Below are positions 33,410 to 41,579 of a stretch of DNA of 64,000 bases, in pieces (the stretch's first letter is position 1; each line of letters opens with the position of its first letter). The notes beneath the pieces are model-generated. The model saw nothing but the letters and a program-made list of their open reading frames with translations, did no database searches and had not been told where the DNA came from. Origin of the DNA: Flavobacteriaceae bacterium (GTDB lineage Bacteria > Bacteroidota > Bacteroidia > Flavobacteriales > Flavobacteriaceae); contig CANLLR010000004.1 in NCBI GenBank assembly GCA_947491985.1, positions 1-64,000 of the forward strand, written 5' to 3'. Position numbers and translations under genes: made by a program.

Positions 33410-34795
33410 CTAGTCTGGGTTGGCCATTATTTTAAACAATTCGGCATTCGAAATAAGATAGCGATTCTCCAAACTTAAAGCCGATAATTGCGTGCTGACT
33501 AAGTTGTTTTCTCTTGAGTTGATCAAAAAAACAGAACTCTCCCCAAACGAAAATAAACGTTCTTCTGAACCTAACATGATGCTATAATCAGTAACTAAAT
33601 CAGATAACAATTGACGCTGTTTTTCAAGTGAATTGATTTCAGTTTGTTGCGCATTTATTTTATTTTGGAGTTGCAAACGCTCTATATCTAAGTCAAATTG
33701 GGCGTCTTGAATTTTAAATTTTGCCATCTGCAATCCGCCGCGCTCTTTCCTTAAGAATATTGGAAAACTAAAATTTACACCTAATTTGTAATTGTTAAAA
33801 TTGGAGTCACTCCAATAATTGGGTTCTGACAAATAATGATAGCCTAAATCAATTTTTGGTAATAACGAATTCGCTTTTAGTTTGCGATCTACTTCTAGAA
33901 TAGCCAATTTGTTTTGTAGCGAGTTAATTTTTGGATGGTTTTCAATTGATGGATTGGCTATTAATAAATCGTTGGTACGTAATGTTTCTTTTATGGTTTC
34001 TTCTAATTTTTCTTCCGGAATTATATCATCTTGTAACTCAAGAGGCACATTGTTATCCAACCATAAAAAGTTGGAAAGTTCTAATTTGGCTTTGATAAGT
34101 TTGAGTTGTGAATCTTCTAAATTTAATTTTCGGTTTCTTACAATTATTCCGGCTTCAATACTGTCAATAGCTGGTTTATCGCCATTTTTGATCAAACTGG
34201 TAACACCAACAAAACGAATTTCAGCATTTTTTAAGTAGTTGGAATACAGTTGTACTTCACTGAAATTTCGCTTCCAGTTGAAGTAGGCAACTGAGGCATT
34301 GTAAAACACTTCGATGGTTTGCAATTTTCTTTCGGCTTGACTTAATTGCACCTGAATTTTCGCCTTACGTAAATCGGCCATTCGTTCGTTAATAAATAAG
34401 CCTTGTCCAAGAGGAACGCTAATTCCCATTGAAGTTAATCCTTGATTTGGCATCGTATTTTGCGGATTTAAAAAAACGCCTTCACTGTTGTCAAAACCTG
34501 CTTTTATTTCGATTCCGTACCAAGTCGGAATTTTAAAACTGCTATTTAGTAGCGAAAAATATTCGCTGTTTTTAAACTGTTTTTTATCAAAATCAACTTC
34601 AATTTTAGGATCAAATCCACCTCGTGCCATCATTAAATTAGCTTGAGCGTTGTTGATTTCAAGGTTGGCGCTTTTTACCATTGGATGAAACTTTTTTACG
34701 TACCCTAAATACTCATTGTAGGTGAGTTCTTTTGGATTTTTTTCTTGTCCAAATAGTGCGAGACTAAAACATAGCCATAATACGAATTGCTTCAT
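33410..34795 (-). CDS. TolC family outer-membrane efflux protein
   Basis: A 461-residue outer-membrane channel subunit with signal peptide MKQFVLWLCFSLALFGQ. Long alpha-helical repeats (NAQANLMMARGGFDPKIEVDF; LRKAKIQVQLSQAERKLQ; QNKINAQQTEINSLEKQR) are typical of the OEP family. The ATG overlaps the last base of the HlyD-like adaptor stop (TAATG), showing translational coupling. It is the last gene of the six-gene minus-strand run and probably completes a tripartite export system with the ABC protein and adaptor. Confidence 0.88.
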   Translation of the reverse strand: MKQFVLWLCFSLALFGQEKNPKELTYNEYLGYVKKFHPMVKSANLEINNAQANLMMARGGFDPKIEVDFDKKQFKNSEYFSLLNSSFKIPTWYGIEIKAGFDNSEGVFLNPQNTMPNQGLTSMGISVPLGQGLFINERMADLRKAKIQVQLSQAERKLQTIEVFYNASVAYFNWKRNFSEVQLYSNYLKNAEIRFVGVTSLIKNGDKPAIDSIEAGIIVRNRKLNLEDSQLKLIKAKLELSNFLWLDNNVPLELQDDIIPEEKLEETIKETLRTNDLLIANPSIENHPKINSLQNKLAILEVDRKLKANSLLPKIDLGYHYLSEPNYWSDSNFNNYKLGVNFSFPIFLRKERGGLQMAKFKIQDAQFDLDIERLQLQNKINAQQTEINSLEKQRQLLSDLVTDYSIMLGSEERLFSFGESSVFLINSRENNLVSTQLSALSLENRYLISNAELFKIMANPD

Positions 34796-36141
34796 TATTT
34801 GTTCTCTTTAGAAAGTTCAGTTTTAGGTTGGTAATAATTGGGTGGGAATCCGTTTAGTGTTCGCCATAATTCAAACCAAATAGGAACATTATCCAATAAA
34901 GCTAGTGTTTGCGCTCCCGATCCGATGCTAATTTGTTTGGGCCATGGGTCTTCTTCTTTGTCGGGTGCAATTAAAACTCTGAACTTTCCATTAGGACTGA
35001 TAAAATTTTCAACAGCAACAATGCGGCCACCAAAAGTACCGTAACTCATGTTGGGCCAGCCCGAAAAAACAATAGTAGGCCAACCATCAAACCAAATGCG
35101 CACTTTTTCACCTTTGTGAATTAGCGGTAAATCGGTCGGCGATACGAAAGTTGCAACAGCAATATCATATTTAGAAGGCATGATGCTCACAATTTGCGTT
35201 CCTTCTTTTATGGTTTCACCAAGTCCCGATTGTATAGCTCGATTGACATAGCCATTTTGGGGCGCTTTGATATAATACATTCCGTTTCGTATTTGATAAT
35301 TTACATATTGATTTTGCAATTTGGTTACTTGCGCTTCGGTGTCATATTGACTACTAAGCGCTGTAAATTGATCGCTTTGTGCTTTTGAACTTTTTTCGGC
35401 ATATTCTGCACCAATCCTATTTACTTCGACTTTGGTGTTGATTAATTCATTTTTACTGGCTAAAAGTTTGTTTTCTTGGGTGATGATTTTGGCTTCAACT
35501 TCTTGTAATTTCAACCTTTTTTCTTCAACATCGGTTAGTGGTTTTAAACCTTCTTTATTAAGCGTAACGGCACGATTAAATTGGGTGTTAGCAATTTTTA
35601 TTTGTGTTTTCACCGCTTCCAAATCCATACTATCGCTTTTCACTTTCAGAATCGATTGACGAATTTTATTTTGTGCTTGTTGTAATTTGAATAGTTTTTC
35701 ATTTTCAATGGCATTAATTTGTGCAGTTAGAGAAGTGATTTTTCCTCCATATGATTGCACTGCTATTTGTTTAGCATCGACTTGGTTTTTGGTATTTTGT
35801 ACTAAATTAGGATCGAAATATTCTTCTTTAATCTCAGAAATGAATAAAATTGTGTCTCCTTTTTTTACGTAATCACCTTCTTTTACATACCATTTTTCTA
35901 TTCTTCCTGCTATTGCAGAATGAATTGTTTGTGGTCTTTGATCGGGTTTTAATGTGGTAACAGCTCCAGAGCCCGATATGTTTTGTGTCCATGGTAGAAA
36001 CAAAATTACAAAGCCAATAATAGAGACATATATTATTATTTTGTTCAATATTTTATAATGCGGTCGGTTAGCCAAACTCCTTACAGTGCTATATTGTTGA
36101 ATGTCTTCGGTTATCGGATTTTTTTTAGAGATATTTAGCAT
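34795..36141 (-). CDS. HlyD-family membrane fusion (adaptor) protein
   Basis: A 448-residue periplasmic adaptor: one N-terminal membrane helix (about 33-50), a lipoyl-like half-motif IHSAIAGRIEKWYVKEGDYV, a long coiled coil (about 130-260), the second lipoyl half YYIKAPQNGYVNRAIQSG, and a beta-barrel part. It links an inner-membrane ABC subunit to TolC. It starts five bases after the ABC gene and overlaps tolC-like by one base. The cargo is unknown. Confidence 0.9.
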   Translation of the reverse strand: MLNISKKNPITEDIQQYSTVRSLANRPHYKILNKIIIYVSIIGFVILFLPWTQNISGSGAVTTLKPDQRPQTIHSAIAGRIEKWYVKEGDYVKKGDTILFISEIKEEYFDPNLVQNTKNQVDAKQIAVQSYGGKITSLTAQINAIENEKLFKLQQAQNKIRQSILKVKSDSMDLEAVKTQIKIANTQFNRAVTLNKEGLKPLTDVEEKRLKLQEVEAKIITQENKLLASKNELINTKVEVNRIGAEYAEKSSKAQSDQFTALSSQYDTEAQVTKLQNQYVNYQIRNGMYYIKAPQNGYVNRAIQSGLGETIKEGTQIVSIMPSKYDIAVATFVSPTDLPLIHKGEKVRIWFDGWPTIVFSGWPNMSYGTFGGRIVAVENFISPNGKFRVLIAPDKEEDPWPKQISIGSGAQTLALLDNVPIWFELWRTLNGFPPNYYQPKTELSKENK

Positions 36142-36146
36142 GGCTT

Positions 36147-37811
36147 TTATTTTTTTGTGTCAGCAATTATTTTTCCGTCTCTCATAGTAATTTTTCTATT
36201 GCATTTTTGACTCCAATACTCATTTTTTGAAGAAACTATAATGGTCCATTTGTTTGTTGGATCTGTAATAAAATCAACAATTTCTATGGTGGCAATTTCA
36301 TCCATTTTATCCAAAGGCTCTTCGTAAAAAAGAATTTTAGGTTTATTTACAATACTTCTAGCTAAGAGTATTTTTTGAGCATTGGAAGAGGATAACTGTC
36401 TTCCGTCAGGGAATATTTTGGTATCTAACCCTTTAGGTAGTGTTTTAATAAAAGCACCAAGTTTGACACTTTCTATTGCCCACTTTACATCGTCATGAGT
36501 AACCAGCGGATTGTTGAAAGTGATGTTTTCTAAAATTGTACCTTCAAATGGAGTTTCACCGTGTGTGATTGTCCCTATTTGAGAGCGGTATTGTGCTAAA
36601 TCAATTTTTCGATAGGTGTCATCATTTATAAAAAAGGATCCAGACGTGGGTTGCATCGCGCCTGATAAGATTCGAATGAGAGTTGTTTTGCCAGAGCCAT
36701 TATTTCCGTCGAGATAAATTTTTTCCGACTGTTCGATTTTCAAATTTATTTTGTCAAGCACATCAATTGTTGAATCAGGAAATTTGAATAGTAAGTTTTC
36801 AATTTCTAAGCTAATGTTGTTAAAGCAGTAGTCTTGATTTTTAGATTGAGGTTCTTCAATTGTCAAATCTACAATTTGACCAATTTTTTCGACAGAGGTT
36901 AATACATCGTACAAACTTTCCAATGCCATGATTATTTTTTCGACCGAGTTAATTACCAACAAAATAATGATTTCGGCAGCCACGAACTGACCAATATTCA
37001 TTTGCTGATTTAGAACTAAGTAACCGCCAATTAGCAACAAACAAGCAGTAATAATTACTTTAAAAACGATCAATTGAGTAAATTGTCTTTTAATTACTCT
37101 GAAATGCTTTTCACGGTATATAATATATTCTTCAACTAAAATATTGTTTTTGTTAAGTGCAAAATCGAAATTGTCTTGCTTCCTAAAACTAAAGCTATTT
37201 CGTGCTATTTCTTGCAACCAACTTGCCACTTTGTATTTGTATTTTGATTCTTTTAAACTAGAGGCTAATCCTGGCGCATACGAGAATTTAAAGATGAAAT
37301 AAAGTAATGAAAGTAAAAGTATTCCGAACAGTATAAAAAACGGATGGTACAGTGATAATAAGATGATTCCAAATAAAATTTGTAACAAGGCTGTTGAAAA
37401 ATCGATGAGTAATTTTGATGTTCCTTTTTGAATGGAGATGGTGTCAAAAAAACGATTGGCCAATTCAGGAGGATATTGATTGTATAATTCTTCGAATTTT
37501 ATTTTAGGTAATCGGTAGCTGAATTCAAACGAGGAGCGTACAAATATTTTTTGTTGTAAGTTTTCGGTTATTCGTAGTTGCATTAATGATAAAATGCCAA
37601 CCAGCGCAACACCAATAACTACAATTACGACTAATACTATCCATGAAATGCTTACTCTTCCCGCTTGAATTAAGTTGACGATTGCTTGGATGCCCAGAGG
37701 TAAAGACAAGCTTACTAATCCGGCAAAAATGGCGTAAAAGAAGATTTGAGTTACATCTCTACGGTCAAGTTTTAGAAGACTCAAAAATCGTTTTAAAGGC
37801 GTTTGGTTCAT
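36147..37811 (-). CDS. ABC transporter, fused membrane and ATPase domains, degenerate motifs
   Basis: A 554-residue type I exporter subunit with about six membrane segments (residues 20-300) and a nucleotide-binding domain (from about 335). Walker A is intact (GNNGSGKTT, 369-377). Other motifs depart from consensus. The Q-loop position reads ITH (His417) instead of Gln, the signature is LSSSNAQ (473-479) instead of LSGGQ, Walker B ends FYEEP (Glu497 for Asp), and the switch His is replaced by Ser528 in IIVSSKNEYW. It might bind ATP yet hydrolyse it slowly. No peptidase C39 domain is present. It lies between the TetR and HlyD genes. Export of a peptide or lipid is inferred from the partners. 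Confidence 0.85.
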   Translation of the reverse strand: MNQTPLKRFLSLLKLDRRDVTQIFFYAIFAGLVSLSLPLGIQAIVNLIQAGRVSISWIVLVVIVVIGVALVGILSLMQLRITENLQQKIFVRSSFEFSYRLPKIKFEELYNQYPPELANRFFDTISIQKGTSKLLIDFSTALLQILFGIILLSLYHPFFILFGILLLSLLYFIFKFSYAPGLASSLKESKYKYKVASWLQEIARNSFSFRKQDNFDFALNKNNILVEEYIIYREKHFRVIKRQFTQLIVFKVIITACLLLIGGYLVLNQQMNIGQFVAAEIIILLVINSVEKIIMALESLYDVLTSVEKIGQIVDLTIEEPQSKNQDYCFNNISLEIENLLFKFPDSTIDVLDKINLKIEQSEKIYLDGNNGSGKTTLIRILSGAMQPTSGSFFINDDTYRKIDLAQYRSQIGTITHGETPFEGTILENITFNNPLVTHDDVKWAIESVKLGAFIKTLPKGLDTKIFPDGRQLSSSNAQKILLARSIVNKPKILFYEEPLDKMDEIATIEIVDFITDPTNKWTIIVSSKNEYWSQKCNRKITMRDGKIIADTKK

Positions 37812-37813
37812 AG

Positions 37814-38485
37814 TTATTGCAGGGTGTTTTCAATTAAATTAATATAGAAGTCGGTGGGAGAAACACTAGAATTACAATTCGTTATTGTTTTTAAGTGATC
37901 TTTAAGAAAGTGTTGATGTAATGCGCCTTCTACGATTGAAGAAGCCAAACTTTTAGCAAATCCATATTCTGGATTTACCGCTGTTATCATTTCAACTATT
38001 CGATTAATGACTCTTTTGTACACTAAAAAGAAACCCTCTTTGTTCTCTTCGTCAACTTCTTTGGTGAGTAAGGTTTTAGTAAACTCTTGGACGATTATTT
38101 TATTTAAAATGGATTCGTTAACGTGGAAGGTTGCGCTGTCATCTTCTACTTTTTCAGTAACGATGCAAATGCCTTTTTTTAGGCGTTCCATTGGATCGGA
38201 AACGTTGGTTGTTGCAAAAGCCAGTTTGTATTCAATCCAACCCCAATACCAGGTGGAGAGGTATAACATTAATTTATGTTTGCTTTCAAAGTACCGATAG
38301 ATTGAACTTTCATTAGAGTTTATTTTTTCACCTAGTTTTTTGAAAGTAAAATTTTCAAAGCCGATTTCATCAATTAAAAGAATGCTTTGTTCGATTATTT
38401 TTTTTCCCAATTCGGATGTTTCAGGATTTTTAACATACAATTTATCGTTAACCGAAATGATGATGTTTGACAGTAAGTTTTGCAT
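37814..38485 (-). CDS. TetR family transcription regulator
   Basis: A 223-residue regulator. The N-terminal helix-turn-helix is ILLIDEIGFENFTFKKLGEKINSNESSIYRYFESKHKLM (residues about 35-73), with the SSIYRYFESKHKL block typical of TetR. The C-terminal ligand domain is not assigned to a subfamily. The gene ends two bases before the ABC start and begins nine bases after terC, so it probably regulates its own operon. An operator is not identified with confidence. Confidence 0.88.
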   Translation of the reverse strand: MQNLLSNIIISVNDKLYVKNPETSELGKKIIEQSILLIDEIGFENFTFKKLGEKINSNESSIYRYFESKHKLMLYLSTWYWGWIEYKLAFATTNVSDPMERLKKGICIVTEKVEDDSATFHVNESILNKIIVQEFTKTLLTKEVDEENKEGFFLVYKRVINRIVEMITAVNPEYGFAKSLASSIVEGALHQHFLKDHLKTITNCNSSVSPTDFYINLIENTLQ

Positions 38486-38494
38486 AATAGAGAG

Positions 38495-39196
38495 TTATAT
38501 GTCTTGTTTATTGGGTTGGGTTTTCATTTGAATTACGTCAACTAAAAACGCAAAAGCCATTGAAAAATAAATGTATCCTTTTGGTATTTCAAACTGAAAT
38601 CCTTCTGCGATAAGCGAAACGCCAATCATCATTAAAAAGCACAAAGCGAGTACTTTAAATGACGGATGTTTGGATATAAATGCGCTAATTGGTTTGGATG
38701 CGAAAAGCATGATAACAACTGTAACAATTACTGCGGTGTACATGATCCAAAGGTCATTTACCATTCCCACCGCTGTAATTATAGAGTCAACCGAAAATAC
38801 TAAATCTAATAAAATTACCTCGCCCAAAAGTTTGCCAAAAGTTCCTTTCTTTGGGAGTTCAGCTTCATGTGAATTGGCAATTTCTGTTTTATGATAGATT
38901 TCTTTTGTGCTTTTGTAAATTAAAAACAAGCCCCCTAGAATTAGAATTAATCCTTTTCCCGTGAAGTCAATTTCGAAAAGTGAAAATAATGTTGTATCTA
39001 ATTTTAATATCCAAGAAATAAAAGCGAGTAAAGCCAATCGCATAACCATTGCTAATCCGATACCCCAAAAGCGCAATTTATTTCGTTGACTTTCTGGAAG
39101 TTTGTCTGCTAAAATGGATATAAAAATAATGTTGTCTATTCCTAAAATTACTTCAAGTGCAATCAAGGATAGTAAAGGAATTAGTGCATCGATCAT
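38495..39196 (-). CDS. TerC family integral membrane protein
   Basis: A 233-residue protein with seven or so hydrophobic segments and the two acidic TerC motifs in membrane helices, ILGIDNIIFISIL (Asp21) and LDLVFSVDSII. TerC-type proteins have been linked to tellurite resistance and, more recently, to Mn2+ or Ca2+ export during protein secretion. It lies 12 bases after the LRR gene and nine before the TetR gene. Its presence in an export operon is compatible with metal supply to secreted proteins, but this is inference. Confidence 0.9.
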   Translation of the reverse strand: MIDALIPLLSLIALEVILGIDNIIFISILADKLPESQRNKLRFWGIGLAMVMRLALLAFISWILKLDTTLFSLFEIDFTGKGLILILGGLFLIYKSTKEIYHKTEIANSHEAELPKKGTFGKLLGEVILLDLVFSVDSIITAVGMVNDLWIMYTAVIVTVVIMLFASKPISAFISKHPSFKVLALCFLMMIGVSLIAEGFQFEIPKGYIYFSMAFAFLVDVIQMKTQPNKQDI

Positions 39197-39208
39197 AGTA
39201 TTTGGGTA

Positions 39209-39844
39209 TTAGAAATTAATTTTAAATCCGAAATTCAAATTTTTTAAGTCTTGAAATTCGGGTTTGATGTTATTTTCTTTTAAGTCGAGGTATTTCAGAT
39301 GGTCTAAAGTTTCTAATTTTGGAACTTCCTTAAATTTATTATTGTTCAAATACAACGATTCTAAGTTTTTAAAACGCATTAACTCACTTGGAAGTGTTGA
39401 CAGGTTATCGTTTTCTAGATGCAGTGATTTTAATTTTGGAAGTTTAGATAATAGTAAAAGTGTTTTAGGAAGATTCATGTTTTGGTCATCATTTAAATAA
39501 ATTTCTTCCAAATTAGTCAAATTAGAAAATCCTTCAGGTAAATTCGTAAAGTCATTACTACTTAAATCAATTGTTTTTAGGGATTTAATTTTTGTTATTG
39601 CTAATGGAATTTCTTTCAGATGATCGCCTTTCAAGTTTAAATACTCTAGGTTAGTGAATTTCGTCCAGTCCTCATTTGAAATAATGATCTTTTGATTGCT
39701 AAGATTTAATCTAAGTACTTTTTCTGGCTCTTTTAATGCCTCATTTATAGATGTATATTCTTTTGCTTTGTTACTATTTTGACCCACCACCATCGTGGTT
39801 GTGATTGTAAATAGTACAATTGGGATGTAAAATAACGCTCTCAT
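39209..39844 (-). CDS. Exported leucine-rich repeat protein
   Basis: A 211-residue protein with signal peptide MRALFYIPIVLFTITTTMVVGQ and about six leucine-rich repeats of LxxLxLxxNxLxxLP type (LEYLNLKGDHLKEIP, LKTIDLSSNDFTNLP, LKSLHLENDNLSTLP, LESLYLNNNKFKEVP). It lacks a lipobox and a T9SS sorting domain, so a periplasmic or cell-surface interaction role is likely. It is the first gene of the six-gene run and follows a TATATTTG box. Partner and function are unknown. Confidence 0.82.
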   Translation of the reverse strand: MRALFYIPIVLFTITTTMVVGQNSNKAKEYTSINEALKEPEKVLRLNLSNQKIIISNEDWTKFTNLEYLNLKGDHLKEIPLAITKIKSLKTIDLSSNDFTNLPEGFSNLTNLEEIYLNDDQNMNLPKTLLLLSKLPKLKSLHLENDNLSTLPSELMRFKNLESLYLNNNKFKEVPKLETLDHLKYLDLKENNIKPEFQDLKNLNFGFKINF

Positions 39845-39882
39845 TGTAATATTATTTAATGTTAAAACAACAAATTTAATTG

Positions 39883-39890
39883 CAAATATA
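39883..39890 (-). promoter_or_regulatory. -7 promoter box for the LRR-TerC-TetR-ABC operon
   Basis: TATATTTG on the minus strand, 38 bases before the LRR ATG. It is the only good promoter box I see for the run. Confidence 0.5.
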
Positions 39891-39943
39891 ATAGTAATGC
39901 TATTAAAAATGTAATTTTAACTTTTATTTATAAAAAAGACAAA

Positions 39944-39973
39944 AAAAAGAGACTCAAATTAATGAATCTCTCA
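39944..39973 (-). terminator. Terminator of gpmI
   Basis: On the minus strand GAGATTCA/TGAGTCTC with a T-rich tail, 20 bases after the gpmI stop. Confidence 0.65.
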
Positions 39974-39992
39974 AAAGAAGTTTTACATTACT

Positions 39993-41510
39993 TTACAGTA
40001 ACGATTTTCCTGTCATGACTGCAGGTTTTTGAATTCCCATTAAGGTTAAAATAGTAGGAGCAATGTCGCCTAAAACACCATCATGAATGGTTTTTAAATC
40101 TTTATCAACTAAAATAATCGGCACTGGATTAGTAGTGTGTGCCGTATTTGGTGAACCATCAGGGTTGATCATTGTTTCGCAATTGCCATGATCGGCAATG
40201 ATAATTGTGGTGTAGTTGTTTTGTAAAGCAATTTTAACTACTTCTTTAACACAAGCGTCTACAGCTTCGCAAGCCCTAATCGCTGCTGTCATCACGCCAG
40301 TATGTCCAACCATATCGCCGTTGGCAAAATTCAAACATACAAAGTCAACCTCGCCTTTATTTAGTTCAGGAATTAACGCATCTTTTAATTCAAAAGCGCT
40401 CATTTCGGGCTGTAAATCGTAGGTGGCTACTTTGGGAGAGTTTCGTAAAATTCGAGTTTCACCCACAAATGGTACTTCGCGACCGCCCGAAAAGAAAAAA
40501 GTAACATGAGGGTATTTTTCTGTTTCGGCAATACGAATTTGCTTTTTATGGTGTTTTTCGAGAACTTCACCAAGTGTTTCGGTAAGGTTGTCTTTGTCAT
40601 AAATTACATGAATATTCTTGAAGGTATCGTCATAATTGGTCATGGTCACATAATACAAATTTAATTTGTGCATGTTGAATTCGTGGCAATCGCTTTGTGA
40701 AAGTACTTCGGTTAATTCACGTCCTCTATCGGTTCTAAAATTAAAGAAAATAACTACATCGTCTTCTTCAATTTTTGCCAAAGGTTGGCTGTTTTCATCC
40801 ACCATTACCATGGGCTGAATGAATTCATCAGTTATATTTTCGTTATAACTTTGCTGAATACCTTCAATAGCGTTGGCGCAATTTTTTCCAGTGGCATGTA
40901 CAAGTAAATCATACGCCAATTTAACGCGCTCCCAACGTTTGTCTCTATCCATAGCATAATAACGACCGATGATAGTAGCGATTTTGGCCGTCGTATCTTT
41001 AATGTATTCTTGTAAGTTAGCAATGTCGAGTAATGCCGATTTCGGATCTACATCGCGTCCATCAGTAAAAGCATGAACAAATACTTTCTCTAAACCATAT
41101 TCTTGAGCAGCTTCCAATAAACCGTATAAATGAGAAGTATGCGAATGAACGCCACCATTAGAAACCAATCCTAAAAAATGCACTTTTTTGTTGTTTTCTA
41201 ACGCATACTTAAAAGCATCTAAAAGGGGTTTTTCTTGGTGTACCGTTTTGTGTTCTACGGCCAAATTGATTCGGGCTAAATCTTGGTAAACAATTCGTCC
41301 AGCACCTAAATTCATGTGGCCTACTTCTGAGTTTCCCATCTGACCTTCGGGTAAGCCTACATTCAAACCATCGGTGCGCAATTGGGCATTGGGATATTGT
41401 GAATACAAACTGTTTATAAAAGGAATGTTGGCATTATCAATAGCAGAAACTTTAGGATCAGGCGATTTACCCCAGCCATCTAAAATCATTAAAATTACTT
41501 TCTTATTCAT
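39993..41510 (-). CDS. gpmI: 2,3-bisphosphoglycerate-independent phosphoglycerate mutase
   Basis: A glycolytic enzyme interconverting 3- and 2-phosphoglycerate, needing Mn2+. The track starts at GTG; ATG 41510 is preferred, giving 505 residues. The catalytic Ser is in MGNSEVGHMNLGAGR near residue 61, the N-terminal metal site in MILDGWG, and the C-terminal metal site in IIIADHGNCETM with GDMVGHTGV. A TATCTTTG box precedes it. Confidence 0.96.
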   Translation of the reverse strand: MNKKVILMILDGWGKSPDPKVSAIDNANIPFINSLYSQYPNAQLRTDGLNVGLPEGQMGNSEVGHMNLGAGRIVYQDLARINLAVEHKTVHQEKPLLDAFKYALENNKKVHFLGLVSNGGVHSHTSHLYGLLEAAQEYGLEKVFVHAFTDGRDVDPKSALLDIANLQEYIKDTTAKIATIIGRYYAMDRDKRWERVKLAYDLLVHATGKNCANAIEGIQQSYNENITDEFIQPMVMVDENSQPLAKIEEDDVVIFFNFRTDRGRELTEVLSQSDCHEFNMHKLNLYYVTMTNYDDTFKNIHVIYDKDNLTETLGEVLEKHHKKQIRIAETEKYPHVTFFFSGGREVPFVGETRILRNSPKVATYDLQPEMSAFELKDALIPELNKGEVDFVCLNFANGDMVGHTGVMTAAIRACEAVDACVKEVVKIALQNNYTTIIIADHGNCETMINPDGSPNTAHTTNPVPIILVDKDLKTIHDGVLGDIAPTILTLMGIQKPAVMTGKSLL

Positions 41511-41526
41511 CACTATTTATTTGTAA

Positions 41527-41534
41527 CAAAGATA
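41527..41534 (-). promoter_or_regulatory. -7 promoter box for gpmI
   Basis: TATCTTTG on the minus strand, 16 bases before the ATG. Confidence 0.5.
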
Positions 41535-41579
41535 TGGTATTTTGGAGCGTAACGTCACATTGAAGTTGTTGGAAGCTTT

